Positions 1 to 8,875 of a stretch of 64,000 nucleotides of DNA are shown here, piece after piece. The stretch comes from Nitrospira sp. (GTDB lineage: Bacteria > Nitrospirota > Nitrospiria > Nitrospirales > Nitrospiraceae), in NCBI GenBank assembly GCA_030123605.1, contig CP126123.1, positions 310,001-374,000 on the forward strand. The letters run 5' to 3'. Made by a program: the position numbers and the translations under genes. Position 1 is the stretch's first letter. Each line of letters starts with the position of its first letter. Below the pieces are notes generated by a model. The model did no database searches, was not told the origin of the DNA, and saw only the letters and a program-made list of their open reading frames with translations.

Positions 1-154
1 GGTCGAGGCTCCTGCGTATCGCTTTGTAGGCCGGTCCCTCCGCGCGAAATTGATCGATCAACAGGTCGTCGGAGAAATCGGTGATGAAGCGGCCTTGCCG
101 GCCGCCGCCTTCCGCATGGATCGCTTGTGCGGCCAACTTTTTGGCAGTCGTCAT
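1..154 (-). CDS. N-terminal fragment of an unrecognised protein
   Basis: An open frame enters from the left edge and starts with ATG at 154 on the minus strand. The ATG overlaps the stop of the upstream nucleotidyltransferase gene as ATGA (151-154), which suggests translational coupling in one operon. About 51 residues are visible. They start MTTAKKLAAQAIHAEGGG and are basic and glycine-rich, followed by a hydrophilic acidic stretch. No signal peptide or membrane segment is seen. I do not recognise the family, and the rest lies outside the window. The operon position suggests a sugar or cell-surface role, but that is weak inference. Confidence 0.6.
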   Translation of the reverse strand, partial: MTTAKKLAAQAIHAEGGGRQGRFITDFSDDLLIDQFRAEGPAYKAIRRSLD

Positions 155-951
155 CGAACCCAGGCCTCACTCTTCATCGAGACGTCAGATTCTTCTTGAG
201 GCTGGTTGCCTCCCGCAGGCCCCTGCGTTCGGGCCATCGAGGATCGAGCGGCGAGGTGCCCGGCCAGCAACAATGAATCGAAGGTTCCTGCATCGGTCCA
301 CCATCCATCGAGCAACTGCCAAGTCATCTGGCCCCGTTCGATGTAGACGTTGTTCACGTCGGTAATTTCCAGTTCGCCGCGGGCGGAGGGGGACAACGTC
401 CGAATGATGTCGAAGACCTCACGGTCGTAAAAATAGACTCCCGTGACGGCATAGGCCGATTTGGGATGGGAGGGTTTTTCTTCGATGGCGATCACACGAT
501 CACCGCGTAAGACCGCCACGCCGAAGCGCCCGGGGTCTTCCACCTCTTTCAACAGGATCTTCGCGCCTCGGTCTTGTCGCATGAAGGCCTGAGCCGCCCC
601 GGTGATGTCCTTTTCGAGGACGTTGTCGCCCAACATGACGCAGACGGTGTCGTCGCCGACGAAAAATTCGACGAGCCGTAACGCCGCAGCGATGCCGCCT
701 TCACCCTGCTGGTAGGTGTAATTGAGATGCTGCAACCCGAAGTCGTGACCGTTACCCAACAACTTCAGAAAATCCCCTGCACTGTTGCCGCCTGTGACCA
801 GCATGATGTTCCGGATGCCGGCGTTCACCAGGGTCTGAATCGGATAGTAGATCATCGGCCGATCATAGACCTGCAGGAGATGTTTGTTGGTGACCTTGGT
901 CAACGGGTACAGACGTTTCCCCAGCCCTCCGGCCAGAATGACACCCTTCAT
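151..951 (-). CDS. rfbA: Glucose-1-phosphate thymidylyltransferase-like nucleotidyltransferase
   Basis: The 266-residue protein begins MKGVILAGGLGKRLYPLT, the classic nucleotide-binding signature of sugar-nucleotide pyrophosphorylases (G-G-x-G-x-R-L-x-P-x-T). It continues with NKHLLQVYDRPMIYYPI, a DN pair in the metal-binding loop (MLGDNVLE), EEKP near residue 160 and a GTFDSLLLA segment near the end. These are RmlA/RfbA hallmarks: joining a sugar-1-phosphate to a nucleotide, typically giving dTDP-glucose for O-antigen or rhamnose synthesis. Both ends overlap neighbouring genes by ATGA (948-951 and 151-154), so it sits inside a tight operon. The length is slightly below the usual 290 residues. 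The exact sugar or nucleotide specificity cannot be read here. Confidence 0.88.
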   Translation of the reverse strand: MKGVILAGGLGKRLYPLTKVTNKHLLQVYDRPMIYYPIQTLVNAGIRNIMLVTGGNSAGDFLKLLGNGHDFGLQHLNYTYQQGEGGIAAALRLVEFFVGDDTVCVMLGDNVLEKDITGAAQAFMRQDRGAKILLKEVEDPGRFGVAVLRGDRVIAIEEKPSHPKSAYAVTGVYFYDREVFDIIRTLSPSARGELEITDVNNVYIERGQMTWQLLDGWWTDAGTFDSLLLAGHLAARSSMARTQGPAGGNQPQEESDVSMKSEAWVR

Positions 952-2276
952 GATCTCACCTCGACGCTTCTCATCAATTCGTCCCCCTCGCGAGCGACCG
1001 CCGGTTCCGGGAAGGACATCCCCCAGCCTTCTGCCGGTCGGTCGTCGGCGGCGGAGGCGGTCCGAGCGAGGAAATAACGGAGGAAGGGGCCGCTCACCAA
1101 CGACGTGCTGATCGCCAAGATGACGAAGGCCACCAGGAGACTTTCGCCGATCAGGCCGTGTTGAAAGGCCAGGGTGGCGAGGATGATTTGCATCATGCCT
1201 CTCGCATTCATGCCCCAACCGACGGCCAGTGCTTCGCGTGTCGGCATCCCACTCCAGTAGGCTCCCAAGCCACTGCCGACCACCTTTCCGAAGGAGGCCA
1301 ACAGAAAAATGGTGAGTGTGAGCTGGGCATCGAAGTGTTCGGCGAAGTTCACCTTCAATCCGATGGTTGCAAAATAGATCGGCGCAAAAAAATTCAAGAC
1401 GAAGAGTTTGATGACATCCCTGCTCTGCCGATCGAGGTACTTGGAATCCCCGACCGCCAGGCCCGCGAGAAAAGCGCCGAAGACTGCGTGCGCTCCGAGG
1501 GCTTCAGTCGCCGCGGCGCTTCCCAACGCCACGATGAGCACCAGACTGATCATGTTATGAGGTTTGGTGAGGCGACGACGGATTCCCGGCAAGAGCCGGT
1601 CACAGACCCACCGTCCGATCGTCAGCATGAAGACGGCGAAACCGAGCGTATAGACAGTGACCGTGACGATATGGATCGCTGACAGGTTGTCCGTCGTGCT
1701 GAGGGTCAACAGCACCGACAACAAAATCCACCCGATCAGATCGTCGACCATCGCGGACATCATGATGATGCCGCCGACCTCATTTTTCAGGAGCCCGAGA
1801 TCGAGTAGGATTCTGGCGATCACCGGCAACGAAGAAATCGTCAAGGCAGTGCCAAAAAAGAATGCGAACAGCGGGGTACTCGCTTGATGCGCTCCCAACG
1901 GCAACCAGTAGGCCCCCATCACGCCGATAAGAAAGGGCAGGATGAAGCCCATGACACTGGTCAGGGCAATCCGCGAGCCGTTCCTGGGCAGATGGGAAAA
2001 CTCCACTTCCATACCGGCGACGAACAGCAGGAGAATCACGGAAATGAGGAGAAGCCCCTCCAAGGCCCGGCTGTTTCTGTCGAGCTGCCACAGAGGATGA
2101 TTCATGGAAACCGAACTCAACAGGGCCGGCCCCAATAGGATACCGGCGAGCAATTCTCCGACGATGGCCGGCTGTTTCAGTTTGAGTGCGCATTCACCGC
2201 AGACCCGTGCAGCCGCCAGAATGACGGCCACCATGAGGAAGAACATCACCATGTCGTTGGCCCGGGAAGTCACCAT
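948..2276 (-). CDS. CPA2-type cation:proton antiporter
   Basis: The protein has about 442 residues and 11-13 hydrophobic helices. Its opening motif of the LKQPAIVGELLAGILLGP type is typical of the Kef/NapA-like Na+/H+ exchanger fold (PF00999). An internal HAVFGAFLAGLAVGD segment and a charged C-terminal tail follow. There is no TrkA-N domain, so this is the short antiporter form, not a full KefB/C. I chose the ATG at 2276 because the next in-frame ATG upstream gives an unlikely polar extension; an ATG at 2249 is also possible. The stop overlaps the start of the nucleotidyltransferase gene (ATGA). The expected role is monovalent cation or pH homeostasis at the inner membrane. Confidence 0.85.
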   Translation of the reverse strand: MVTSRANDMVMFFLMVAVILAAARVCGECALKLKQPAIVGELLAGILLGPALLSSVSMNHPLWQLDRNSRALEGLLLISVILLLFVAGMEVEFSHLPRNGSRIALTSVMGFILPFLIGVMGAYWLPLGAHQASTPLFAFFFGTALTISSLPVIARILLDLGLLKNEVGGIIMMSAMVDDLIGWILLSVLLTLSTTDNLSAIHIVTVTVYTLGFAVFMLTIGRWVCDRLLPGIRRRLTKPHNMISLVLIVALGSAAATEALGAHAVFGAFLAGLAVGDSKYLDRQSRDVIKLFVLNFFAPIYFATIGLKVNFAEHFDAQLTLTIFLLASFGKVVGSGLGAYWSGMPTREALAVGWGMNARGMMQIILATLAFQHGLIGESLLVAFVILAISTSLVSGPFLRYFLARTASAADDRPAEGWGMSFPEPAVAREGDELMRSVEVRS

Positions 2277-2542
2277 ACTCGTACAGGGGACTTGGGTTGG
2301 ACATTGGTCATGCCGCGTTCTAGTCCCAATGGCCTCAGGCTGCAATTCCCGATTCAGTTGTGCCCTTCGACCGAAATCGGGATGGGAGTGCTTTCGAGAT
2401 TGTCGGCCCTCTTTTGGAGATCCGCCCGGTCTTGGGATGAGGCCTGGTTACAAGGAGTTGTAATCTTGGTTGTGGGAGGTATTGCCTGTCTCCAGGCAGA
2501 GGAGTACCTTTCTCAATACTCTCACCGCGAAAGGAGGCTGAC

Positions 2543-3724
2543 ATGACATGCTTCCGGCTCCTCACCTTGACCTTCGGGCTGTTCCTCTCCTGGGCTGCTC
2601 TTTCGTCGGCGGAAATGCTGGCCCTGGTCAACTATGAGAGTAAGCCGGGTCAACCGGTGAGGCGGGAAGGCATCGCCATCATGGACATTGATCCCGAGTC
2701 TGCGGATTTCGGCAAGATCTTGATGGAGATTCCCCTTCCGTCAGACCTCGTCGCCCACCACATCTTCTTCAACCGCGATCGGACCAAAGCCTACGTCACG
2801 GCCTTGGGGAAAAGCATTTTGCACGTTGTGGACCTCACCAAGTTTCCCTATCGGCTGCGCGCGATCGCGGTGCCGGACTGCCAGGTCTTGGAAGACTTGG
2901 TGGTGTCCGAGGATAACCGGACCTGGTACCTGACTTGTATGGGTTCCAGCAACGTGATCATGGGTGATGCCGTAACGGATCGGCCGACCAAAACGATCAG
3001 CGCAGGTGGGGCGGCGGTCTCCATCCGGTATCCGCATGGGATTGCGATTCACAATGGCATCGACCGGGTCCTCATCACCAGCACTGTCAAGCCGGATGAT
3101 ATGGCGGAGGCGGGTGACACGGTGACGGTGTTGGAAGCCAGTACCGGAAAGGTGTTGTCGACCCACAAAGTCTCGTCGAAACCGTCCCCGGCCAAAGCCG
3201 CTCCGGTCGAAATCATGTTTGCCCCAAGTGCGGATCCGCCGGTCGTGCACATTACCAATATGTTGGAAGGAACGTTGTGGGCCGGGATCTGGGATCCGAC
3301 CACCCGTGTCTTTTCGTTCTATCAGGTGGACGACTTCGGACCTAGGCAGCAGGGGGTGCCGTTGGAAATGCTCTACAACGCCAAGGGAGACCGCCTGTAC
3401 GTCACGACCGCCAAGCCGGGGTTCGTCAATCAATACGACAATACCGATCCGCGGCAACCGAAGTTCCTCCAAGCCATTCCCGCCGCCCCAGGTGCACACC
3501 ATAGCGTCCTGTCGCCCGATGAACGGTATCTGTTCGTACAGAACAGTTTGCTTAATTTGGAAGGTATGAGCGATGGGTCCATCACGGTGATCGACATGAC
3601 GAAGGGAAAAGTTCTCGGGAGTATCGACACCTTGAAGGCACAGGGGTTCAATCCCAACTGCATCATGTTGCTCCCGAACCATTTTCAGCGGCCGAGCTTA
3701 CGCGCAAGCCGTATCCACGAGTGA
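2543..3724 (+). CDS. Secreted YncE-like beta-propeller protein
   Basis: The gene has 393 codons and a strong AGGAGG site a few bases before the ATG. The N-terminus (MTCFRLLTLTFGLFLSWAALSSA) is a clear Sec signal peptide with cleavage near residue 23. The mature part has repeated strands of the form IAIMDID, VHVVDLTKFP, TVTVLEASTGKVL and SITVIDMTKGKVLGSI, the blade pattern of YncE/surface-layer seven-bladed propellers. A periplasmic or surface binding or scaffolding function is expected; no catalytic residues are recognisable. It stands alone, with divergent neighbours on its left. Substrate unknown. Confidence 0.75.
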   Translation: MTCFRLLTLTFGLFLSWAALSSAEMLALVNYESKPGQPVRREGIAIMDIDPESADFGKILMEIPLPSDLVAHHIFFNRDRTKAYVTALGKSILHVVDLTKFPYRLRAIAVPDCQVLEDLVVSEDNRTWYLTCMGSSNVIMGDAVTDRPTKTISAGGAAVSIRYPHGIAIHNGIDRVLITSTVKPDDMAEAGDTVTVLEASTGKVLSTHKVSSKPSPAKAAPVEIMFAPSADPPVVHITNMLEGTLWAGIWDPTTRVFSFYQVDDFGPRQQGVPLEMLYNAKGDRLYVTTAKPGFVNQYDNTDPRQPKFLQAIPAAPGAHHSVLSPDERYLFVQNSLLNLEGMSDGSITVIDMTKGKVLGSIDTLKAQGFNPNCIMLLPNHFQRPSLRASRIHE

Positions 3725-3810
3725 AGGGCCGGCATGCGCGCTGAAGCTTCACAGATGCAATGCGAAAAAACTTCCGGCTGGTCGGTGACGTTCGAACAGG
3801 AGGCTTCTAT

Positions 3811-4203
3811 ATGACAAGACCACCGTTTCCTGTCTCACATCTTCGGTTGAAACGTGCGTATGAGCCGGTCGCGTCCGACGACGGCGTCCGAATCCTTATC
3901 GATCGGCTTTGGCCCCGTGGGTTGAGCAAAGCAGATGCCGCCCTCAATGAGTGGATAAAGGATATCGCCCCCAGCACCGAGTTGCGGCAATGGTTCGGCC
4001 ACGACCCCGACCGTTGGCCGGAGTTCCGACGCCGCTATAGGGCTGAACTTCAACAACACACCCAAGAACTCGAGCGCATCCGCACTCTGGCTAGGGCGCA
4101 AACGGTCACGCTCGTCTATAGCGCACATGACGAGACGCACAACGATGCGGTCGTACTGCAAGAAGTGCTGCTGGAAGCAGGGAGGAATTCACGAGATGCC
4201 TAA
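3811..4203 (+). CDS. DUF488 family protein
   Basis: The 130-residue protein carries the DUF488/YeaO signature: LKRAYEP, DGVRILIDRLWPRGLSK, LNEWIKDIAPS, LRQWFGHDP and a final VTLVYSAHDETHNDAVVL. I use the ATG at 3811 because it follows CAGGAGG at ideal spacing; a longer frame opens at 3760. The stop overlaps the next gene (its ATG is at 4196), so the two are probably co-translated. The biochemical function of this family is not established. A second, broken DUF488-type gene lies 220 bases downstream. Confidence 0.85.
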   Translation: MTRPPFPVSHLRLKRAYEPVASDDGVRILIDRLWPRGLSKADAALNEWIKDIAPSTELRQWFGHDPDRWPEFRRRYRAELQQHTQELERIRTLARAQTVTLVYSAHDETHNDAVVLQEVLLEAGRNSRDA

Positions 4204-4405
4204 GAGATTTGAGATTGGAGATCATGTAAGCTGGAATTCCGAAGCCGGCCGGGTGTCGGGCACCGTTGTTGCCATTCATACTGCGGATTTTCATTACAAA
4301 GGTTATGTACATCATGCCTCGGAGGACGATCCTCAGTACGAAATCAAAAGCGACAAGACCGATCATATCGCCGCCCATAAGGGCGGTGTTCTCGAACAGG
4401 CCTGA
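4196..4405 (+). CDS. DUF2945/HVA1-type Tudor-fold small protein
   Basis: The 69-residue protein starts MPKRFEIGDHVSWNSEAG and has the small barrel pattern of the hypervirulence-associated (HVA1/DUF2945) family: GDHVSW, GRVSGTVVAIHT, DPQYEIKSDKT and a terminal HKGGVLEQA. GGAGG lies 11 bases before the start. The start overlaps the end of the DUF488 gene, so the two form an operon. A nucleic-acid or protein-binding SH3/Tudor-like role is assumed for the family, but no function is proven. Confidence 0.8.
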   Translation: MPKRFEIGDHVSWNSEAGRVSGTVVAIHTADFHYKGYVHHASEDDPQYEIKSDKTDHIAAHKGGVLEQA

Positions 4406-4420
4406 TAAAGATAAAGAGTG

Positions 4421-4965
4421 ATGCACCCATTCTTCACGGTCGGCCATTCCAGCCGCAGTTTCGAAGTGTGTGCCGAGCTGTCGACCGGAGTTGATATTGG
4501 CCTTGTGACGGATATCAGAAATGTCCCGATCTCCAGAACCAATCCGCAGTTCAATAAAGATACGTTTGCCGACGCGCTGGCGGTCTTCCACATTTTGTAT
4601 GACCAGTCGGCTGCCCTCGGGGTGGGCTTCGCGAAAAAGCAAAAACTCTATCTCGGGATGTCAACGGTTTCCGGACGAATGAGAGTTTCCATACCTATGC
4701 CGATTATGCGCGTTTCACACGATTTTACATGGGCTGCGAGTATCTCGTCGAGCAGGGGCATACACGGCGCTGCGCGATCATGTGTTCGGAAGCTGTATGA
4801 TGGAGGTGTCATCGGTGGATTGTCGTCGATCATCTTATCGCGGGGGGAAACCTGTTATCCACATTATGGGCGGGCTGCATTGAGCTTGCCTGCCTTGCGT
4901 TGGATGCCGTGATCTACTCCGATGGGACGGTGGTCTATCTCAGTGTGAATCGATCAGATTTGTGA
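4421..4965 (+). pseudogene. Frameshifted DUF488 gene
   Basis: Translation in one frame from ATG 4421 gives a good DUF488 N-terminus (FFTVGHSSRSFE, then DIRNVPISRTNPQFNKD). The match then moves to another frame as NESFHTYADYARF and RRCAIMCSEAV, and again near WRCHRRIV-like and DHLIAGG-like segments, ending at a TGA at 4963-4965. At least two frameshifts separate these blocks, which line up in order with a normal DUF488 protein. The gene is therefore inactivated. It follows the intact DUF488/DUF2945 pair on the same strand and borders the transposon-rich region. Confidence 0.75.
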
Positions 4966-5033
4966 TCCGTGATGAATTCACGTTTTGTCTCGCGATCCGG
5001 TAGTACGCGAAACTACCTGCCCAGTGCCTCATA

Positions 5034-5658
5034 TTGCGTCTGCGCTACGGCAAACGGGAACGGATTCGGGAGCATTTTTCGGAAAAACACGTTCCAGGCA
5101 GCCACTCCGGTCACAAGCTGATCCCGGCGCGAGTGGCCTTGGAAGCCGTGCTGTGGGTTCGCAACATCGGGGCGCCGCGGCACATGTTTCCGCAGTGCTA
5201 GTCCAACTATAAGACGGTACATCGTCGGTTCCGACAGCGGTGCAGCGAGAGATCCTGCGCGGCATTCTCATGCAGTTGGCGAATACGTTGCGCGAAGGAG
5301 GGGCGATTGACGAGCGCGAGAACTTCTCCGATGTGACATGTACATCAGCCACAGGAAACGACGACGGTATCGGCCAGACCCGCCCTGGGAACGATGTGAA
5401 GATCCTTGTAATTGTGGGTCGTCATGGACTCCCGCTCTCGACGAGCACTCATGCGGGCAATCTTCATGAAGTCATGTTGGTCCAACTCAGGCTCAACTTC
5501 TACATACTCGAAGCCAAACCGAAGCATCTCGACGATGATCTGAAGAAGGGTGGCGTCAACTGGAAGCGGCGCCCCTGGTTCGTTGGGAATATTACGCCAC
5601 CAACTTTCTAAGGTCTGTGCAATTCGCCTCCATCACCATGTTGCTGAAGCGATTTTGA
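5034..5658 (+). pseudogene. IS5-type transposase remnant
   Basis: Reading across frames gives an IS5-family DDE transposase in order: LRLRYGKRERIREHF, SGHKLIPARVALEAVLWV, GAPRHMFPQC, NYKTVHRRFRQ, then in another frame EILRGILMQLANTLRE and VKILVIVGRHGLPLS, and finally WKRRPWFVGN and VQFASITMLLKRF before a TGA at 5656-5658. There is a stop in the middle, a frameshift near 5238 and an internal deletion after the DDDLKKGGVN segment, because the second half of the catalytic core is absent. A GGTTCT-type end lies just after the stop, resembling ends of other IS5-type elements in this window. Confidence 0.75.
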
Positions 5659-5689
5659 GATAGGTTCTAAACATAACGCCTTAAATTAT

Positions 5690-6574
5690 GCTGCATAGCC
5701 TCAGCAGGACCGAGTTGGGTTTTCTTCAACGGTCGAAGAAGCTGGAGACGGCAGTCAGGACATCGTCCACAGTGGCGAAGAACCGGTTGTGCGTCGCCAG
5801 ACGGCGGTCCAGTTTCCAGACTCGCTCGATGGGGGCCAGCTGAGGACTGTACGGCGGCAGAAACAGCAGGGCGCGATAGTTCGAAGCAACGGACTGACGT
5901 GGTGGTACCGGGCATTGTCCATCACCGTGCACCTATGGCAGGAGCGATGCCGCAACAGCGTTTTCAGAAAGGCTCGAACGTGCCGGCATTGAATGGGCGT
6001 ATACGAAGCGGACGAACGTGTCGGTGCGCAAGCTGACCGCGCCGACTCAGGTGATCGACTCGCGGGTGGGCGTATGGAGCAGGACCAGCTCCTTGCCCTC
6101 GAGGGGCACCCACTTCCGGCACCGGGTACCATGTTGTTGGAAGTGGCATTCGTCCACGCTCCAAAGTTCAACGTCCCGGCGTCGCGCCAGATGACGCAGT
6201 TTTTTAACGCCGCGACCTTGACCGGATCGGACTGGGCGATGCGGGGGCTGGGTTTGCGCAGTCGGAACCCCATGCGTCCGAAGATACGTTGGTACTGACG
6301 TGCCCCCAGTCTCACCTTGTAGCACAGGCCGGTCAGTCCATGGGTTTCGAAGCGTGTGTCCCGTCGCTGCACGGTCAGCCGATCTTCCCCAAGCAAGTCG
6401 GCGACCTGCCGGCAGCTGTGGCCGCCGGTGACCAGCAACAATCAGTGCAACCGATTGGTCCTATCGGGACTCATTGGCCCGAGCGATTTCTTGCTGGATG
6501 GCCAGGCGCAGGACATCGGCATCCGCAATGATCAGTTTTCTCAGGACCGCCCCTCCATATGCTGGACCGGTCAT
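5690..6574 (-). pseudogene. IS630-family transposase remnant
   Basis: Minus-strand frames add up to an IS630 transposase: an HTH part with VTGGHSCRQVADLLGED, then LRHLARRRDVELWSVDECHFQQHG (the DE-containing catalytic block), KWVPLEGKELVLL, and finally NYRALLFLPPYSPQLAPIERVW, the conserved NPIExxW-type end. The blocks fall in three frames with several stops, so the gene is dead. No clear terminal repeats or TA duplication could be read. It lies between an IS5 remnant and an IS3 element. Confidence 0.75.
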
Positions 6575-6784
6575 CAATATATCCAATAATGCGGCAATTT
6601 ATATGTCGTTATGTTTAATCACCGCCTCCTCTGTCAGCAGGCCCGACTGCCTATCTTGAAGAGCACCGTATCGCTAACCTATCAATAGTGTCTTGACTGG
6701 AGTGCCGGCGGCCGGCTTCTCAATTCACGTTCTTCCATTGTTTGACCTTCCTCCGATTTCACAGACACCTCCAGAAGGAGGAGC

Positions 6785-7102
6785 ATGATGCAATCGGAGG
6801 ACAGCATGAACACGAAGCCACGACGGTCGTATACGGAGGCGTTTAAAGAAGAAGCGGTGCGCTTAGTCCGAGAGTCCGGCCACCCGGTCGCGCAGGTGGC
6901 GCGGGATCTGGGCATTGCCGACCATCTGCTCTACCGGTGGCGGGCGGAGCAGCAGCTGGCAGAGGGGCGTGGGCAGACCCGCCAATCCCTCCGGGCCGAG
7001 CAGGTGGAACTGGCTTGGCTGCGGCGAGAAAATGCCATTCTAAAGCAGGAGCGGGATTTCTTACGACGTGCGGCGGCGTTCTTCGCGAAGGCGTCGCGAT
7101 GA
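6785..7102 (+). CDS. IS3 family OrfA (HTH protein)
   Basis: This is a 105-residue OrfA with an N-terminal helix-turn-helix: RRSYTEAFKEEAVRLV, then VAQVARDLGIADHLLYRWR. A leucine-zipper segment follows (QVELAWLRRENAILKQERDFLRRA). Two starts are possible: ATG 6785 after AAGGAGGAGC, or ATG 6806 after GGAGGACAGC; the shorter form, MNTKPRRSYTEAFK, fits family length better. Its stop overlaps the orfB start as ATGA (7099-7102). OrfA appears intact, but its partner transposase is destroyed. Confidence 0.85.
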   Translation: MMQSEDSMNTKPRRSYTEAFKEEAVRLVRESGHPVAQVARDLGIADHLLYRWRAEQQLAEGRGQTRQSLRAEQVELAWLRRENAILKQERDFLRRAAAFFAKASR

Positions 7103-8539
7103 GATACCGGGTGATCCAGGAGCACGACCGTCGCTATCCAATCCGTCTGATGTGCCGGGCTCTCACCGTGTCGCCGGCGGGGTATTATGCCTGGCGTACT
7201 CGGCCGGTGAGCGCGGGTCCGTTCTTTACGCGACTCTCATGGCCATGGCCCGTCATACGCGGCAGGTGCAGTAGCAGGGTGAAGCGCGTCGTGCGCTCCA
7301 CCAAGGTGTTGATCGCGGAGCTGCCAAGACCCAGAGTGAGGTCCCCTTCTCAGTGGCCCGGCATGGCGCGATCGGCGGCCTCTGCCGGACGTTGACTGAT
7401 CATGATCTCGGGCGAGATGAAAGCCTTGCCTCGCTTGTGCGTGCGCGCCCTCGGCATCCGCAACGCCCTCCCGGTGCGCAAACAGGCCGCCAGCTGCGCG
7501 GCGCAGCGCACCTCGCGCGTGAACGAACAGCGCTTGAAGATGGCTTCATGGCTGATGCGCATGGTCTCATCTGCCGGGCAGGCGGCGGGCGATCTGCTCC
7601 GGGCTCCATGCTTGTGCCCACCGCCTATCCTGCCGGGGTCCATGCCGACGGCCTTTCCAGGACACGGCCGGACCGGGAACAGGAGTCCCGTTCGGAGCGA
7701 CGACGACGCCTGCCAGTCGTTCCTCCACATAAGCCCGCAAGGTCCCGTTTTGCGCACGCTTCGCCTGCTTGGGACAGCGAGCGGCTCGCTCGGCGTGCCA
7801 TTGCGCGGTCGTCGCGCGATATTCCAGACCGCCGCTTCGGGTGGCGGCGTTGCGCCGCAACTTCCGGGAGATCGTCGATGCCGCCCACCCGAGTCGGCGA
7901 GCGACCTCCTGCATGGAGTAGCCTTGCACGCGAAGGAGGGCGATCTCCTCTCGCTCCGCAAATGAGAGATACCGGCCGGAGAGCGGCCTCGCCGAGAGTC
8001 CAAACATCACGGGTGGCATGCCGCCTGCCTTCCGGAACCATCTTGTTCCTACCGGCTGCGACACACCGGCCTCGACTGCGGCATCCGCACTCTCCATGCC
8101 TGCCGCAATCGCCGCCCAGAACCGGCGTCGTTCATCTCGTCCTGCCACCGGCGGTCGACCTGGTGACGGCAAGGGCGGCCGCCCAAACCGATCCGAACGC
8201 CGCTTTCGAATGTTCATCGCAACCTCCTCCGTCAAGATGTTGCAACGACCACTTGAATCTGAGCAGTATGCGGCGACGGCCTACCAGCAGCACCTACGGG
8301 CCGCCGGCATGACCGGGAGCATGTCACGTCGAGGGAACTGTTGGGACAACGCCTGCGTCGAGAGCTTCTTTGGCACCTTGAAACGGGAACTCATTCATCA
8401 TCGCCAGCACCGGACGCGGGAGGGGGCTCGGCAGGAGATCTTTGAATATCTCGAAGTGTTCTATACTCGGCAGCGCCGCCACTCGACCCTCGGCTACCAG
8501 TCCCCGGCTGAGTTTGAGGCGAGAGCGGCTGTCGCGTAA
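7099..8539 (+). pseudogene. IS3 family OrfB, split and missing its core
   Basis: OrfB starts at ATG 7099 (MRYRVIQEHDRRYPIRLMCRA) and can be followed through GYYAWRTRPVS to about 7204. Its C-terminal part resumes near 8258 with QYAATAYQQHL, SRRGNCWDNACVESFFGTLK and RRHSTLGYQSPAEFE and ends at TAA 8537-8539. Only about 35 N-terminal and 94 C-terminal residues remain. The middle, which includes the first catalytic aspartates, has been replaced by IS30 sequence, so this was not a clean insertion. Confidence 0.8.
7204..8217 (-). pseudogene. IS30-family transposase, truncated and frameshifted
   Basis: The frame starts at ATG 8217, with GGAGG just upstream. It has an HTH region (GYSMQEVARRLGWAASTISRKLRRN), then SPEQIARRLP, and moves to another frame near 7580 (DETMRISHEAIF, KAFISPEIMISQRP). 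The conserved WEGD motif follows with its tryptophan codon changed to TGA, and the alignment ends at LHLPRMTGHG-RVKNGPAL, where IS3 sequence begins near 7204. The C-terminal third with the final catalytic glutamate is missing. There is thus at least one frameshift, one nonsense change and one truncation. Confidence 0.8.
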
Positions 8540-8594
8540 CCAGGTGTCCACGAAATTGGGGGAAGGTCAGTTCGCCTTTCCTGCTATGGGCTGG

Positions 8595-8762
8595 CTAATG
8601 TCTTTGCCGACCTGCTCTGTATCCTGCTTGCACTGTTTCTCCGGTGATCGCCATGCTCAGTGCCTGGCTGGTGATCGCGAAGCTACAGGCGTAACAGGTC
8701 CAAAACGCGCCAGTGGAGATCAACATCTTTTGGTGACATTGAGGACAAATTCGGATTTTCAT
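8595..8762 (-). CDS. Small zinc-ribbon-like protein
   Basis: A 55-residue frame starts MKIRICPQCHQKMLISTGAFWTCYACSF, with two C-x2-C pairs typical of a zinc ribbon, and ends RAGRQRH. The ATG at 8762 is chosen so that the protein begins just before the first pair. There is no strong Shine-Dalgarno sequence, and the right end of an IS3 element lies only 25 bases beyond the stop, so the 3' end may have been altered by that insertion. The function is unknown. I am only moderately sure it is expressed. Confidence 0.45.
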   Translation of the reverse strand: MKIRICPQCHQKMLISTGAFWTCYACSFAITSQALSMAITGETVQAGYRAGRQRH

Positions 8763-8875
8763 TTCTGAGCCATTTCTTGTGCACGATGTACTTCGCATGT
8801 GACGACAGTGCAGAGTCGCCTCCTACTACATGATCTGCTCACTCGGTATCTCATTCTGCTCGCATGAAGGGGCCG

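Larger units (their letters stand above)
6743..8569 (+). mobile_element. IS3-family element interrupted by an IS30 fragment
   Basis: The ends are a 25-base imperfect inverted repeat, 6743-6767 and 8545-8569 (20 of 25 positions match), beginning TGACCTTCC. They are flanked by a 3-base direct repeat GTT (6740-6742 and 8570-8572), the size usual for IS3 transposition. Inside are an intact orfA, the two ends of orfB and about 1 kb of IS30-type sequence on the other strand that replaces the middle of orfB. The element can no longer move itself. Confidence 0.8.

Noticed and set aside
2484-2497. GCCTG-tctc-CAGGC hairpin as a terminator
   Set aside because: It is not followed by a T-run on either strand and lies in the leader region of the beta-propeller gene; a chance stem is as likely.
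2741-3682. Long minus-strand frame (313 codons) opposite the beta-propeller gene
   Set aside because: It lies entirely within the strongly supported plus-strand gene, has a His/Arg-rich composition typical of antisense shadows and shows no domain.
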